This document shows, piece by piece, positions 44,573-54,646 of a stretch of 64,000 nucleotides of DNA; the first letter of the stretch is position 1, and each line of letters starts with the position of its first letter. The notes under the pieces were generated by a model. The model did not search any database. It was not told where the DNA came from and saw only the letters and a program-made list of their open reading frames with translations. A program made the translations under genes and the position numbers. Origin of the DNA: Aricia agestis (taxonomy: Eukaryota; Arthropoda; Insecta; Lepidoptera; Lycaenidae); assembly GCF_905147365.1 (NCBI RefSeq), contig NC_056422.1, positions 6,512,501-6,576,500 on the forward strand. Reading direction: 5' to 3'.

Positions 44573-45007
44573 AGGGTTCCGTATCCAAAGGGTAAAAACG
44601 GGACCCTATTACTAAGACTTCGATGTCTGTCTGTCCGTCTGCCTGTCTCCAGGCTCTAACTCAAGAACGGTAATAGCTAGAAAAATGAAATTTTCACAGA
44701 TTATTTCTGTTGCCGCTATAACAACAAATACCTACTAAAAAAAACATAAATTAAATATATTTATCAATTAACAAACGTGATTTTTTTGCCTTTTTTTGCT
44801 CGATATAAATGATGGCAATAAATAGTCACCTGAAACATTCACAAAATACTCATTTGTTTATTATTTAATAATTAATATTTACATAATAAAATTTAAATAA
44901 AATAAATAATTAAGGGGAGCTCCCATACCAAAAACACACTTTTTTCCTATTTTTGTTCTGCAATTGTACGGAACCCTTCGTGCGCGAGTCCAACTCGCAC
45001 TCGGCCG
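44573..45007 (+). repeat. 'gggttccgtacc' repeat, full-length copy
   Basis: It starts 'agggttccgtatccaaaggg' after a T run and ends 'gtgcgcgagtccaactcgca' + 'ctcggccga' before another T run. In between are 'gtccgtctgcctgtctccag', 'ttgccgctataacaacaaat' and 'gggagctcccataccaaaaa'. Subterminal 'gggttccgta' and 'tacggaaccc' are inverted. About 435 bp, non-coding. This is the best copy for defining the family. Confidence 0.8.
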
Positions 45008-45861
45008 ATTTTTGTCTTTAGGCATAACCTTATAGGCGAATAAAAAAAGATTTTAAGATTTTGCCATTACGTAAATAAGTTCGGTATCAATCCAAATTGT
45101 ACTAATTAGTTATTAGCATGACACCAAGATGTTACAAATCACGGCTATGCAATGTTTTGAAATGTTAACATCTCATTTCAAAATCGCACGTTTAAAATTT
45201 AGTAAATATTTTCATGTAATATAAACATTGCTTTTTTTCGAAATGTTAAAATGATTATGGTACTTTCACTAGTTAAAATATATTCATACGCCAGTTTCGA
45301 TATCGAAGGAAACGCATCGCTAAGCGTCTTGGCGTTTCGTTATCCGAAGTGCTGAATGCATTTTGACTAATAACTCTGGTAAATCTGTATCGATTATCTG
45401 TATTGTATCTGTAGAATCGAAGGCGATCATAGCGTATTGATTACAATAACAGTCCTCATAATTCCGATTTACTTTCAGGTTGTTTGGTATATTTAACCCC
45501 ATTCCTAAAATCGCTTCATGCCCCCAAACTGTGTAAATCACGCTATATCGGCACTAAGGGTCTGAACACATTATGTATCAATTTAGCAACTTCATCACTG
45601 GCACCAATGTCTGCCGGTGTTCTTGTGGATTACTTTTGTTTATCGCCTTTCGTGTAGTACTTACTACTTACAGTGTCATTTTAGCGCGTTCGCTAACATC
45701 ATGATGGCGCCGTCACGTAAACATTCGATTTGACATTAACATTAAAAGACGTTTTGTCTGTATGCTATAATTAAAAAATTGATAAAAGAAACTAAGGTTA
45801 AATATAATATTATTATGCATTGTATGTATTAACATTAAATATGTATAGCATAATATAATCC
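45008..45861. other. Unassigned sequence
   Basis: A 73-codon minus-strand frame at 45320-45541 has a less biased composition than most frames here, but I cannot match it to a family and see no splice-site context. Otherwise nothing. Confidence 0.4.
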
Positions 45862-45924
45862 GGACGCATCGATAATCCAAAAAGGGTCTTGTATTTGCCC
45901 CTCCGGATTAACGAGGCCATACTG
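45862..45924 (-). mobile_element. Tigger/pogo-like terminal fragment
   Basis: On the minus strand it begins TA|'cagtatggcctcgttaatcc', which matches the general form of pogo/Tigger ends (CAGT..., a 'cctcgttaatccgg' block, TA target). Further in, 'ggattatcgatgcgtccgga' is similar in style. The opposite end is not found. Confidence 0.45.
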
Positions 45925-46364
45925 TACTTTGAATGTTATAATAATTATTTATTTAATAATGATCAATTTCTATAATTCCTCTATCGTATCGCCTTATTTC
46001 TCTGTCACATAATTTTTCTGTCATAAGTCATAACTCATGTCCCGTCATTTCTCGGTCATATCGCGTCATTTCTGTGTCACATCGATGTAGTGTGTTCACG
46101 CCTTAAAACTAAGAGATTAGTTCCGGACCTACCGAGCTTAAACATGGCGTGCGATTTCACAGTTAACCGTTTTAATCTCTGTGATTTATTGTTTATCTAT
46201 CGGGATTTGTATCGGTATTTTTAATCGTTTATTGACATTGCAGAAATGATCCCATACGGATAAAAATATTATGAACGGATTATAGGATTTAAAGGAGTTT
46301 TTCTCCTACCTACGCTATTAGGACACACATAACTCCATAATTATACCCAATTTAGGACCTTTTT
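45925..46364. other. Unassigned sequence with degenerate short repeats
   Basis: 45985-46085 holds several approximate units of 'tttctctgtcacat' / 'cccgtcatttctcggtcat', an old decayed tandem array. The rest is unrecognised. Confidence 0.4.
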
Positions 46365-46712
46365 AGGGTTCCAAAGGGTAAAAACGGGACCCTATTACTG
46401 AGACTCCAATGTCTGTCCGTCTGTTTCCAGGCTGTAACTCAAGAACCGATATAGCTAGACTTCTGAAATTTTTACAGATTATGTATATCTGTTGCCGCTA
46501 TATCAACAATTATACTAAAAAAACAAAATAAAATTAATATTCAAGGGGAGCTCCTATAGAATAAACGTGATTTTTTTGGCCTTTAGGTAGTTACTTGAAT
46601 TTTTCTCAAAGTCCTTAGTCAGTTATATCATTTAAGTAGGTATGTACACTTCAATATTTAATACTAATATTAAAATAAAAAAATTAAGGGGGGCTCCCAT
46701 ACAAAAAACAAA
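46365..46712 (+). repeat. 'gggttccgtacc' repeat, partial copy
   Basis: It starts 'agggttccaaagggtaaaaa' (the 'gtacc' is deleted), then 'tgtctgtccgtctgtttcca', 'gctgtaactcaagaaccgat' and 'ggggggctcccatacaaaaa'. The 3' hairpin end is missing. Confidence 0.7.
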
Positions 46713-47080
46713 AAAGAACAAATAAGTACAAATTTTAGATTTTTTTGTTGAAGCCATAATATAATTTGGTTTCGATGTTTTGTTGCTAAGGTAGCATGTA
46801 AGTATGCTATTACATCATTATTCGCTACTTACTCATATAATGTCAGTGCAACTTCCCACGAACGACCAAATATGAGCTGGGGACAAATAAATGGCTCCAT
46901 GTAATTGCCCTTTAAATACAAGTTTGAGTTTATAAGGCCAAGTTTTAAGTATGAGCTTCAAAGTATTAAACCACTTTATATTATTGGGCTGCCTAGAATG
47001 ATAAATGTGTCATATTATATTATTATCTAACTTTAATGAAAAAAAACTCTTACATTTTGTGTAAGTAATACATTGATTTA
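46713..47080. other. Unassigned AT-rich sequence
   Basis: No gene or repeat recognised. Confidence 0.4.
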
Positions 47081-47085
47081 AAAAA

Positions 47086-47385
47086 ACGGGTGGCACTCGG
47101 GGTCTGCTGCGGTAAAGCTATTGCATAGCATTTTTTATTAACTTATGCAATTATAGTTCAAATAGTCGCACGCACACAAACACCTTGCCGAAGTCTAGCA
47201 ACGCTGCACCGACTGGCACAGCGGCACAGATAACTAAATAGTTACCACGTAAACAGCGGTGCGGCCACGGTGCGGCAACCGGTCGGAGTGGGGTGTGTTA
47301 GGTTGTTTTCGTTACGGAATTTCTTGATTCGGACACCTCACTCAAAGCTCGCGGGCCGCGACAAAAGCTATGCAATAGTTTAATA
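47086..47385. repeat. GC-rich element bounded by 'ctattgcatag' motifs
   Basis: This GC-rich block stands out in AT-rich DNA. 'gctattgcatagc' lies near its left border (about 47117) and 'gctatgcaatag' near its right (about 47367). 'acagcggcacagataactaa' and 'gcggtgcggccacggtgcgg' are within. It looks like a mobile element, but I cannot assign a class and there is no coding sequence. Confidence 0.4.
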
Positions 47386-47800
47386 GATATTTAATTAAAT
47401 AATCAAACATTAAAAAAAATACTAGATTTTTTATAAAATGTCGAATCTGGGTCTTAATTGCAGATACGATATTTAACGTCGAACCCGATGACGGTGAACA
47501 TCAACGGACGATCATAGCTCGAACGGACGGAAATGATGGAATCATAAATGTTATTTAAAGCCACATGAAAACGCCAATTGTGACTGAAGTCTGAGAATAG
47601 CTTCGTTGATTATAGTAAATTACAATCAGCAATATAATACGTTATTTGATGATTTTGCATTAATTTGTAAGTAGCACCTGTTTAAGTATTAAATGTCTGT
47701 GTAAACTGTAGCCTGTGTGTGCTAAAGCCTAAAACTAATATTATTTTCAGGGTTCCGTACCCGAAGGGTGAAAACGGGACGCTATTACTAAGACTTCGAT

Positions 47801-48042
47801 GTCTGTCCGTCTGTCTGTCTGTCTGTCCGTCTGTCCGTCTGTCCGTCTGTCCGTCTGTCCGTCTGTCCGTCTGTCCGTCTGTCCGTCTGTCCGTCTGTCC
47901 GTCTGTCCGTCTGTCCGTCTGTCCGTCTGTCCGTCTGTCCGTCTGTCCGTCTGTCCGTCTGTCCGTCTGTCCGTCTGTCCGTCTGTCCGTCTGTCCGTCT
48001 GTCCGTCTGTCCGTCTGTCCATCTGTCCATCCGTCTGTCTGT
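47801..48042 (+). repeat. (GTCTGTCC)n array, ~30 units
   Basis: An 8-bp unit 'gtctgtcc' is repeated almost without interruption, with (GTCT)n at both edges. All frames stay open because the unit lacks stop codons, so four overlapping 90-117 codon frames arise (SVCPSVRL... and TDGQTDRR...). They are artefacts, not genes. Confidence 0.95.
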
Positions 48043-48220
48043 CTCCAGGCTGTAACTCAAGAACCGCTATAGCTAGACTTCTGAAATTTGGACAGATTTT
48101 GTATTTCTGTTGCCGCTATAACAACAAATACTAAAAATAAAATAAAATAAATATTTAAGGGGGGCTCCCATACAACAAACGTGATTTTTTCGACCTTTTT
48201 TGCTCTATAAGATATATATA

Positions 48221-48490
48221 ATTGGAATCTCGGAATCGAAATTTAGTATATAGGGGGTTTCGGGGACGATAAATCGATCTAGCTAGGAATCATTTTCAGA
48301 AAATATATTTTTATTCGTGTTTTATCGATAATGGATAAACTGAAAAATATGACTCTTCCTGATATCTATTGGCGAATAATAATACTATTTTGTTGGCAAC
48401 TAATTGTTTAAACGACCAGTAGATGGCGTTATTAAGTAACACAAAGTCAATTAGTGTTTGCTATACCGAGCAAAGCTCGGTCATCCAGGT
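48221..48490 (+). mobile_element. Helitron-like element (gagcaaagctcggtc type), long copy
   Basis: Starts 'attggaatctcggaatcg', has 'agggggtttcggggacgata' and ends 'ataccgagcaaagctcggtc'. Compared with 1460-1617 it has an extra ~130 bp ('aatatgactcttcctgatat' to 'ttagtgtttgct'), so either this is closer to the full element or it has gained sequence. CTAG is changed to 'ccag'. Confidence 0.6.
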
Positions 48491-48673
48491 ACTATCAATA
48501 ATGGCAACAGGTGGGTAAGTACTTGAATTTTTCTCATTATATGTGTACTTTAATATTTAATTATAATATTAAAATAAAATAAAAATTTAATTAAAAATCC
48601 CATACAAAAACACAATTTTTGGCCTATTTTTCCTCTATAACGGTACGGAACCCTTCGTGCGCGAGTCCGACTC

Positions 48674-49169
48674 CATCTCTCATCTCTTTATCCAGATTCC
48701 AGAGTTAACAATATTTATGTACAACAATAAAAAATGACATACATAAACACTCCCCTACATTAAAATTTTTAATTTTTATACACGTAGGCATTATTACAAC
48801 TTTAAATTAAGAAAATTCTTCAAAGATGGCGGACCACGGAAAGTACAATCGCATAAAAAGGTTCTAACTTTTAATTTCCTGAATAATTTATATTATTATG
48901 TAAGGTTGGCGCCTGGCAGACAAAGTTTGGCGGTATAATACTACGTGCATTATACCGCCAAATAATAGCATTTATAACAGACGACGCTACTGTTATAAGT
49001 TATAACTTATAACAGGATTTGTCGCGCCCTAAGATAACTTTCATTATCTTTGCTTATCCCGGGTGCGAAATTTGAATTAGAATAGGGTTGCCGAATTTGT
49101 GTAAAATTGTATTAAAATTACCAACCTAATATTATAGATCATAGTGTTATCTATACTTTATATATTATA
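48674..49169. other. Unassigned sequence with a small hairpin
   Basis: 'tggcggtataat' and 'attataccgcca' (about 48929-48961) are exact inverses with a 9-nt loop. The remainder is unrecognised. Confidence 0.4.
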
Positions 49170-49408
49170 TCTATATATATAAAACTCAAAGGTGACTGAC
49201 TGACTGATTGACATAGTGATCTATCAACGCACAGCCCAAACCACTGGACGGATCGGGCTGAAATTTGGCATGCTGGTAGATGTTATGACGTAGGCATCCG
49301 CTAAGAAAGGATTTTGATAAATTACAACCCCAAGGGGTACAAATAGGGGATGAAAGTTTGTATATAATAATACTTCTTAACGCGAGCGAAGCCGCGGGCA
49401 AAAGCTCC
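49170..49408 (+). mobile_element. Helitron-like element (aaactcaaaggtgactgac type)
   Basis: Third copy of the family at 7248 and 40356, ending 'gcgaagccgcgggcaaaagc'. It directly abuts the head of the next Helitron-like copy at 49409. Confidence 0.65.
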
Positions 49409-51317
49409 TTAATATTATAAAGCTGAAGAGTTTTTTTGTTTGTTTGTTTGTTTGAACGCGCTAATCTCAGGAACTACTGGTCCGATTTGAAAAATTCTTT
49501 CAGTGTTAGATAGCCCATATTTTATGGAGGAAAGCTATAGGCGATATTTTATCACGGTAAGGGGCGATTCCATTATCGCGGGTGCAATATTTTGACGCAC
49601 TTAAAGCGTCCTACTGACAAAATAAAACACATTTATTAATAAATTATTTTTTGAAGGGATACATTTTAACTAGTTCAATCATAAATTGTAAATGAAAACT
49701 GAAATTAAATCTAAGAAAAGCCACAAAACATGTTTGAAGTACTATCGCGGGTGCAACCAAATTGGTCCTCTATTAAGAACTCGGACGAGTTCATTTGAGA
49801 ATACTGCTAATTGTGGAACTTTTAGTAATTTATTAACCCATATTTCAAAAGTGTATAAGACTAAGAAATGATTTAACTAGATACAATTAATTTAAGTAAT
49901 TAGTACTAGGAATTATTAACAATTTTTACGATCGCGGGTGCAACATCAGAATATCGCGGGCGCAACGAGTCTAAAGAAATTGAATTTATTCATAAGTCTG
50001 CGACTAATTTCTACATTTTTGATATGCAATACATAATATTATTAGTAAATTGTAATAATACTATTTAAAATTTTATAATTTTTTAATTATCAGTCATTTA
50101 TCGATCTGGGAAAAGAAATGATCTAAATCACTAAAAACAATTAAATAATGTAACTTAAGAAACCTTTTTTTATGTATTGTTATAAAACCGAACTAAAGCC
50201 CACCTTTAATTCAAAATTAATATTTATAATTTAAAAGAATAGGGGACAATTATAAGTAAACATATTTTTTTCAAAGAAAATTATTAAATATTTATGATTT
50301 TTCCTGTCATTTGTAGCATTTCTTCTAAAATATTTAAAAATAAAAGAATATAAATCATCATTTTAAGACATCTGTCAAGTAATACATGAAATATTTCGAA
50401 AAATATAAAACACGATGTGACTCCATTCAAATTTTTATAAATCTTGTAATTACATGTAAAGTATTAATAACAAATATAATCTAACGTTATTGTTTACCTT
50501 AATAATATGAAATCAGACAAAAATCACTACAATAGTCAAAAAATAATTTATTGCATTTCCAATTGTACTGCTTCGATCGCGGGCGCAACCACTTTAAAAG
50601 TTCTGTTTTTTTATTAAAAATAATAAAATAGTTTGTTCCAATGATTAATTCTAATTTCCCTCACATTTCTCCTTACTTTCACAAAGTTTTAAATTATTAA
50701 CAACATATTTTAGCGAGAAAAGTAAACTTTTGTACCTTTTTTATCGCGGGTGCAACCATGGCAATTTTCCTTTAATAATATTTGAAAACTATTTCAAAAT
50801 TGTTGTTTTTTTTTGCACCGAAATAGAAACTTATGTTATACAGTCAATATTATGTAATGAAATTCAACTTCGAGATAGTGATTTAGAGTAAAAATGATCA
50901 TGTGTGGCATAAGCAGTTTTTCTCGCGCCGTTAGATGATATCACTTCAAAATGCTCTAAATCATTCAAATTACATTTTTTACTCATAAAAGTTCTTTTGC
51001 TAGTAAATATACATCTTTTTATTTATAATTCAATAAAAAATGTAACAAATGCTATACTTTAAAAATTCGTGTTGTGGGTCGTCTCTAGCGGAATCGCCCT
51101 AAGACTAATAGGAGCGAAGAAATAGAGGAAAATGTGGAAAAAACGGAAATTATTTGAAATTACTTATTATATTAAGAACTATTGGAGAATTTTTATGTTA
51201 TTTGGCACACATAAAAATAGACCAAGGGAAGGAACATAGGCTATTTTTTTTGCGAAAAAATGTACGCTTTCCGTGAAATTCCTAAATTACGCGAGCGAAG
51301 CCGCGTAGATCATCTAG
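49409..51317 (+). mobile_element. Helitron-like element split by a 1.54-kb transposon
   Basis: The left part (49409-49561) has 'ttaatattataaagctgaag', 'aacgcgctaatctcaggaac' and 'ctttcagtgttagatagccc'. The right part (51100-51317) resumes 'taagactaataggagcgaag' and ends 'gcgagcgaagccgcgtagat' + 'catctag'. The intact form is at 41402-41760. Confidence 0.65.
49562..51099 (+). mobile_element. 1.54-kb TIR transposon with six GC motifs
   Basis: Inverted tips 'gggcgattcc' and 'ggaatcgccc' are flanked by 'taag' on both sides (49558-49561 and 51100-51103); the uninterrupted host has a single copy there. A 3-bp TAA target would fit PIF/Harbinger. The interior is extremely AT-rich and has no frame of 60 codons. 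The motif 'atcgcgggygcaac' (last base variable at the first site) occurs at 49575, 49744, 49931, 49953, 50576 and 50743, all on the plus strand. They may be transposase- or host-factor-binding repeats. Confidence 0.65.
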
Positions 51318-51779
51318 TACTAGATAATACTCGATATTAGTGGTCAGTCAAATAATTAAAACAATAATTGTTGTAAGTATAACATTTGTATTTCATAATA
51401 TATTCATACGGATTATTCCACTTGTTAAAACGAGAAAAAATTTATCATGTTCTAACATAAGTGAAATAGACGAGGTTATTGTTATATAAGGCAAAATATT
51501 ATAATATGCACGATGTAAAACTTGTGATAGCCCTATATGTTCGCCTATTAACAGGTGCCAACTACTCCTTGATAATAACAATTTATATTCAAGGGTACTC
51601 TATATTAACAAAGTTAGTTTTGATACCGGCCGGCGGCCGGCGGAGGATTAGGGCGGGAGAGATAAAGATATTTAAATGATCTCTTTGAGGCTTTTGCGCT
51701 TGATTGTACTAATAATATTTGAATTTTGTTTCCAAAGCGAAATGTTTAATAATTGATAATATAATTTGGATATTCATTC
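51318..51779. other. Unassigned sequence 5' of the 5S copy
   Basis: No gene recognised. A GC patch 'ccggccggcggccggcgg' lies at about 51627. An AT-rich 'gataatataattt' about 25-13 bases before the 5S start could act as the upstream TATA-like element reported for insect 5S genes. Confidence 0.4.
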
Positions 51780-51899
51780 GCCGGCGTCCTTACCACGTTG
51801 AATACACCGGTTCTCGTCCGATCACCGAAGTTAAGCAACGTCGGGCGCGGTTAGTACTTGGATGGGTGGACCGCCTGGGAATACCACGTGATGTTAGCT
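51780..51899 (+). rRNA. 5S rRNA: Dispersed 5S rRNA gene copy, probably a pseudogene
   Basis: The 120-nt segment matches the insect 5S rRNA almost throughout: 'taccacgttgaatacaccgg', 'tctcgtccgatcaccgaagt', the box A region 'aagttaagcaacgtcgggcg' and the box C region 'agtacttggatgggtg'. A T6 terminator follows at 51899-51904. Differences from the usual insect sequence: one extra G in 'gatgggtggaccgcc' within the internal promoter/loop region; substitutions in the 5' strand of helix I ('gccggcgt' for 'gccaacgt') and its 3' partner ('atgttagc'), leaving G-U pairs and one C-A mismatch. 5S genes usually lie in tandem arrays; no second copy is present. The 80-codon frame across it is a shadow. Confidence 0.9.
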
Positions 51900-51904
51900 T
51901 TTTT
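51899..51904 (+). terminator. RNA polymerase III terminator (T6)
   Basis: Six T residues directly at the 3' end of the 5S copy, the usual polymerase III stop. Confidence 0.7.
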
Positions 51905-52233
51905 GTTTATCTTTCGTTTATTTACTATTTATTTTTGAAACCATTCCAAGAAAATATCTAGAAAACGATGCAATTTCAAGTGACAATAAATTAAGTTGGC
52001 CTTCGATATCCTACTTACAAGTTACATAAGCTGTAGTGACAGATTCTAGGACTTAGTATACACTAAAACTAAATCCATGATAGTAATTCGGCACTTACAC
52101 TATCTAGACTAGACTAGATTACGCCTAACTCGCGTAGGAGCAGTTAGCCTTGCACCAGGATCCCACTCATGATGATTGAATCTTATGTTCATGTCCTAGT
52201 ACTTAAAGTAAAAGTCCATAATAATATAATAAT
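51905..52233. other. Unassigned sequence
   Basis: No gene recognised. Confidence 0.4.
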
Positions 52234-52449
52234 ACGGTTCAAACTTCGATCAAATATTTCTGTAGATGCACAGTTGCCGTCTAAAAAGTGCCGGCAAAAC
52301 AAGGCATAAATCAACAATATGCCTTGTACGTATGTAGTAAATGTGGTAGTAAGTACGTTATATTCACTTGGCGACATTATTTTGTTTAATATTGTATGGG
52401 ACTGTAAAAAAAAACAAAAACAAATATTTGATCGAAGGGTCCAAACCAC
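52234..52449. repeat. Inverted-repeat element ggttcaaacttcgatc...
   Basis: The left 'cttcgatcaaatattt' and right 'aaatatttgatcgaag' are exact inverses near the borders, with 'ggttcaaa'/'tccaaacc' outside. An inner hairpin 'acaaggcata'/'tatgccttgt' is near 52298-52327. Probably a MITE; no clear duplication. The 90-codon minus-strand frame over it is a shadow. Confidence 0.5.
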
Positions 52450-52993
52450 GAGACAAGTCACATAATTTTGTAGATTTTTTAGTCCTCGTTTTATTCTAGG
52501 TTAAGACCCAATGAAATCTACAGGTCCAATAATAATAAATTTAAGCACTACTTAATAATAAAGTAGACATAATAATACGTCTTTTATGAATTAGAAACAT
52601 ATTAAAAGTTTATAACCCATCAATCCCCAAGCGGCTGCCGGCTTCCATAAATAAAAAATCTATTCTATCTGCGATACCCACGATGGAGGTGTAAAAGTAA
52701 AAGATAAAAAGAGTTTAAAAAAAGGTTTACAGTTCAAATTTTACTTATAACACAACCTTGACTTGGCATTAAAAACATAAGTTCTTGCTCTTGAGTTGGC
52801 TTTAAAAGGAGACTTGGATTGGTGAGACAGCAATACATTTTCAAGTACCTATTTTCAATTTCTCACGCCCCTGGTGTATCCTCTTAACTCTTGAATTTTC
52901 TGCAACCCATTTGCCGAAATTCGTTGCTCGTAACAGTAAATTTTTTTGGGCTAAAATATTCTTAGATGTCTTTTCCAGGCATTCCAAAGCATC
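52450..52993. other. Unassigned sequence
   Basis: No recognisable element up to the target site of the retroposed unit. Confidence 0.4.
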
Positions 52994-53288
52994 TCCAATC
53001 TCCATACCTTTTTTTTTTTTTTGCGCCGAGAAAATGCTTTTAAGCATCTTGCGGGGGATGGTGTCCTATCCGCAAGTATGTGGGTCTCTGCTGCGTCCGA
53101 AGATGGTGGTGGACGCAGCCCCTACCCACTAAAAACTCGGCGGTACTCCACTATGCGCCTTGGGCGGGCCGCGGGATCGCGTGAGCCTACACCACGACTC
53201 CGCCGGCGAGCGCCTGCTGCTGCGCAGGCTCTTCTCTGTTGGGGCTTTTTGCCCCGCCGAAGCCAAGAGAGGTCCAATCTCCATACCT
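52994..53288. repeat. 16-bp target-site duplication
   Basis: 'tccaatctccatacct' occurs at 52994-53009 and 53273-53288. A long duplication combined with a poly-A tail is the signature of LINE-driven retroposition. Confidence 0.85.
53010..53272 (-). mobile_element. Retroposed GC-rich unit with poly-A tail, 263 bp
   Basis: On the minus strand it runs from 'ctctcttggcttcggcgggg' through 'tggtgtaggctcacgcgatc' and 'tgcgtccaccaccatcttcg' to 'gcattttctcggcgc' and a poly-A tract (poly-T at 53010-53022). It is much more GC-rich than its surroundings. It is either a SINE or a 5'-truncated LINE 3' end; I cannot decide. The 68-89 codon frames on both strands across it are shadows. Confidence 0.65.
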
Positions 53289-53623
53289 AATTTAACTCTT
53301 TCGCATGTATATATATTATAAATATAATATAAGAAAGCTCGCAACAGTATTATGTATACTTACTACATACTAAACAACAACTTAAAAATAACAGACATAT
53401 TGTGAGAGGGTAAACCGCGGATAACCGCCGCTGTTGAAATTATGGGCTAAACGCTAATTAAGTGCTTCACAGTAAGATCACTGTAAATGTTTGCACAGTG
53501 CGATTTACTCTGCGGGGGTAATAGTCAAAATCTCTTCAACGTCATCCAAATGTCTGAGCTTCTGAAGTACTTAATTTAAAAAAAATATCTTTTCTGCCCC
53601 TTTCATTACGAATACATAATATT
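53289..53623. other. Unassigned sequence
   Basis: No gene or repeat recognised. Confidence 0.4.
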
Positions 53624-53825
53624 ACTAACTGTCCCGGCAACGTTGTTTTGCCATAAAATGATTTTCCCTGTTTTCCAGCTTTTCTTTTGAAGTTTTTTCT
53701 GATTTTATCTTCTATAGACCTCACGGAGCCCGAGACCTTTCCAACGAATGCAAAACCGTGGAAATCGGTTCATGCGTTCTAGATTTATAGCGTCAAGAAG
53801 GAAAACCTTATTATAAATTAGATGT
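53624..53825 (-). repeat. Dispersed repeat 'ctgtcccggcaacgttg'
   Basis: 'actgtcccggcaacgttgtt', 'cctcacggagcccgagacct' and 'gcaaaaccgtggaaatcggt' form a lepidopteran repeat I have seen widely. Its start resembles the minus-strand fragment at 4404 ('ctagctgtcccggtgaac'), which has the CTAG of a Helitron-like end. The orientation and class are tentative. Confidence 0.4.
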
Positions 53826-53886
53826 ACTCTTTTACAATCTACTCTAGACTTCGCATTGGTGCTTGGTGATATGTATCAGCGCTCAG

Positions 53887-54034
53887 CAGAGAAAACGATT
53901 CATAGGCAGATGGCAGACCTACGTTATTTAGTCTGGTTATGTTAACCTTATGTTAGTCGTGATCTATCGGATATACTTGATATAACGCGCCCAATTTACG
54001 TAGATCCGTCATCTGCCTATGAAACAATTTCTCT
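53887..54034. repeat. Inverted-repeat element with cattaggcagatg-type ends
   Basis: 'cgattcataggcagatg' (53899 on) and 'catctgcctatgaaacaatt' (54010 on) are inverted, with 'cagagaaa'/'tttctctg' outside. About 148 bp long; likely a MITE. Flanking 'gtgatat' occurs near both sides but not directly at the tips, so no duplication can be claimed. Confidence 0.5.
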
Positions 54035-54593
54035 GATAAGTGATATTACACACTCTTGAATTGAATCACACTATGAATTTCTGAAAACTTGAATTTGATC
54101 CTAAAAAAGGGTATAAAAGATCGAAAGCACATTTTATTAATCCTTAAAACAGTTTAAAAGATCGAAGCAAATAATTTTATACTAGAAGATGGTGGACCAA
54201 TACCGTCCAGTGTCCTTGTGGTGGCCATTATAAAGCTCTTACGTAAATCACATCCTAAAACAATATCGGACTATTAAGTAATTACTGTAATTGAGATATC
54301 AAACGATACGTAGGGTGACCAAGCGATCGTACAATAGGTTGCACATTTTTAAATATTTTTTTAATCCTAATACTCTGCATATTTACGTTCATATATACGC
54401 ATTCATTTTGCGGCAAGTCATAAGTTTATTTAAACCGCATAAATAACAACGATTTTCTTACTATTAATCTGTTCTGTTCATTGTGGAACAGTGGTTTTTT
54501 GCCTCTTGGCTGATTTCCTTAGCCTACGTTCGAACACTTTAAATAATATAAATTTACCATTTTTATTTGATTCAATAAGTATTTTTTATACTT
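54035..54593. other. Unassigned sequence
   Basis: No gene or repeat recognised. Confidence 0.4.
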
Positions 54594-54646
54594 TAGGTTA
54601 GGAAACCTGTAGTTAGGGTCAACCTAACTACAGGTTTCCTAACCTA
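54594..54646. repeat. Perfect hairpin, 24-bp arms, 5-nt loop
   Basis: Arms 54594-54617 (begins 'taggttaggaaacctgtagt') and 54623-54646 are exact inverses around 'gtcaa'. The arm starts with two TTAGG-like units, but there is no telomeric array. Confidence 0.9.

Larger units (their letters stand above)
47749..48673 (+). repeat. 'gggttccgtacc' repeat with array and Helitron insertion
   Basis: It begins 'agggttccgtacccgaaggg' and near the end has 'cggtacggaacccttcgtgc' + 'gcgagtccgactc', where it breaks off. The family's usual short (GTCC)n has expanded to about 240 bp (separate entry), and a Helitron-like copy interrupts it at 48221-48490. Confidence 0.75.

Noticed and set aside
47719..48134. 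Four overlapping 90-117 codon frames with Cys-Pro-Ser-Val or Thr-Asp-Gly-Arg repeats
   Set aside because: They arise because the 8-bp unit gtctgtcc contains no stop in most frames; microsatellite artefact.
54594..54646. TTAGG-like units suggesting an interstitial telomeric repeat
   Set aside because: Only two units per arm; no array. Treated as a palindrome.
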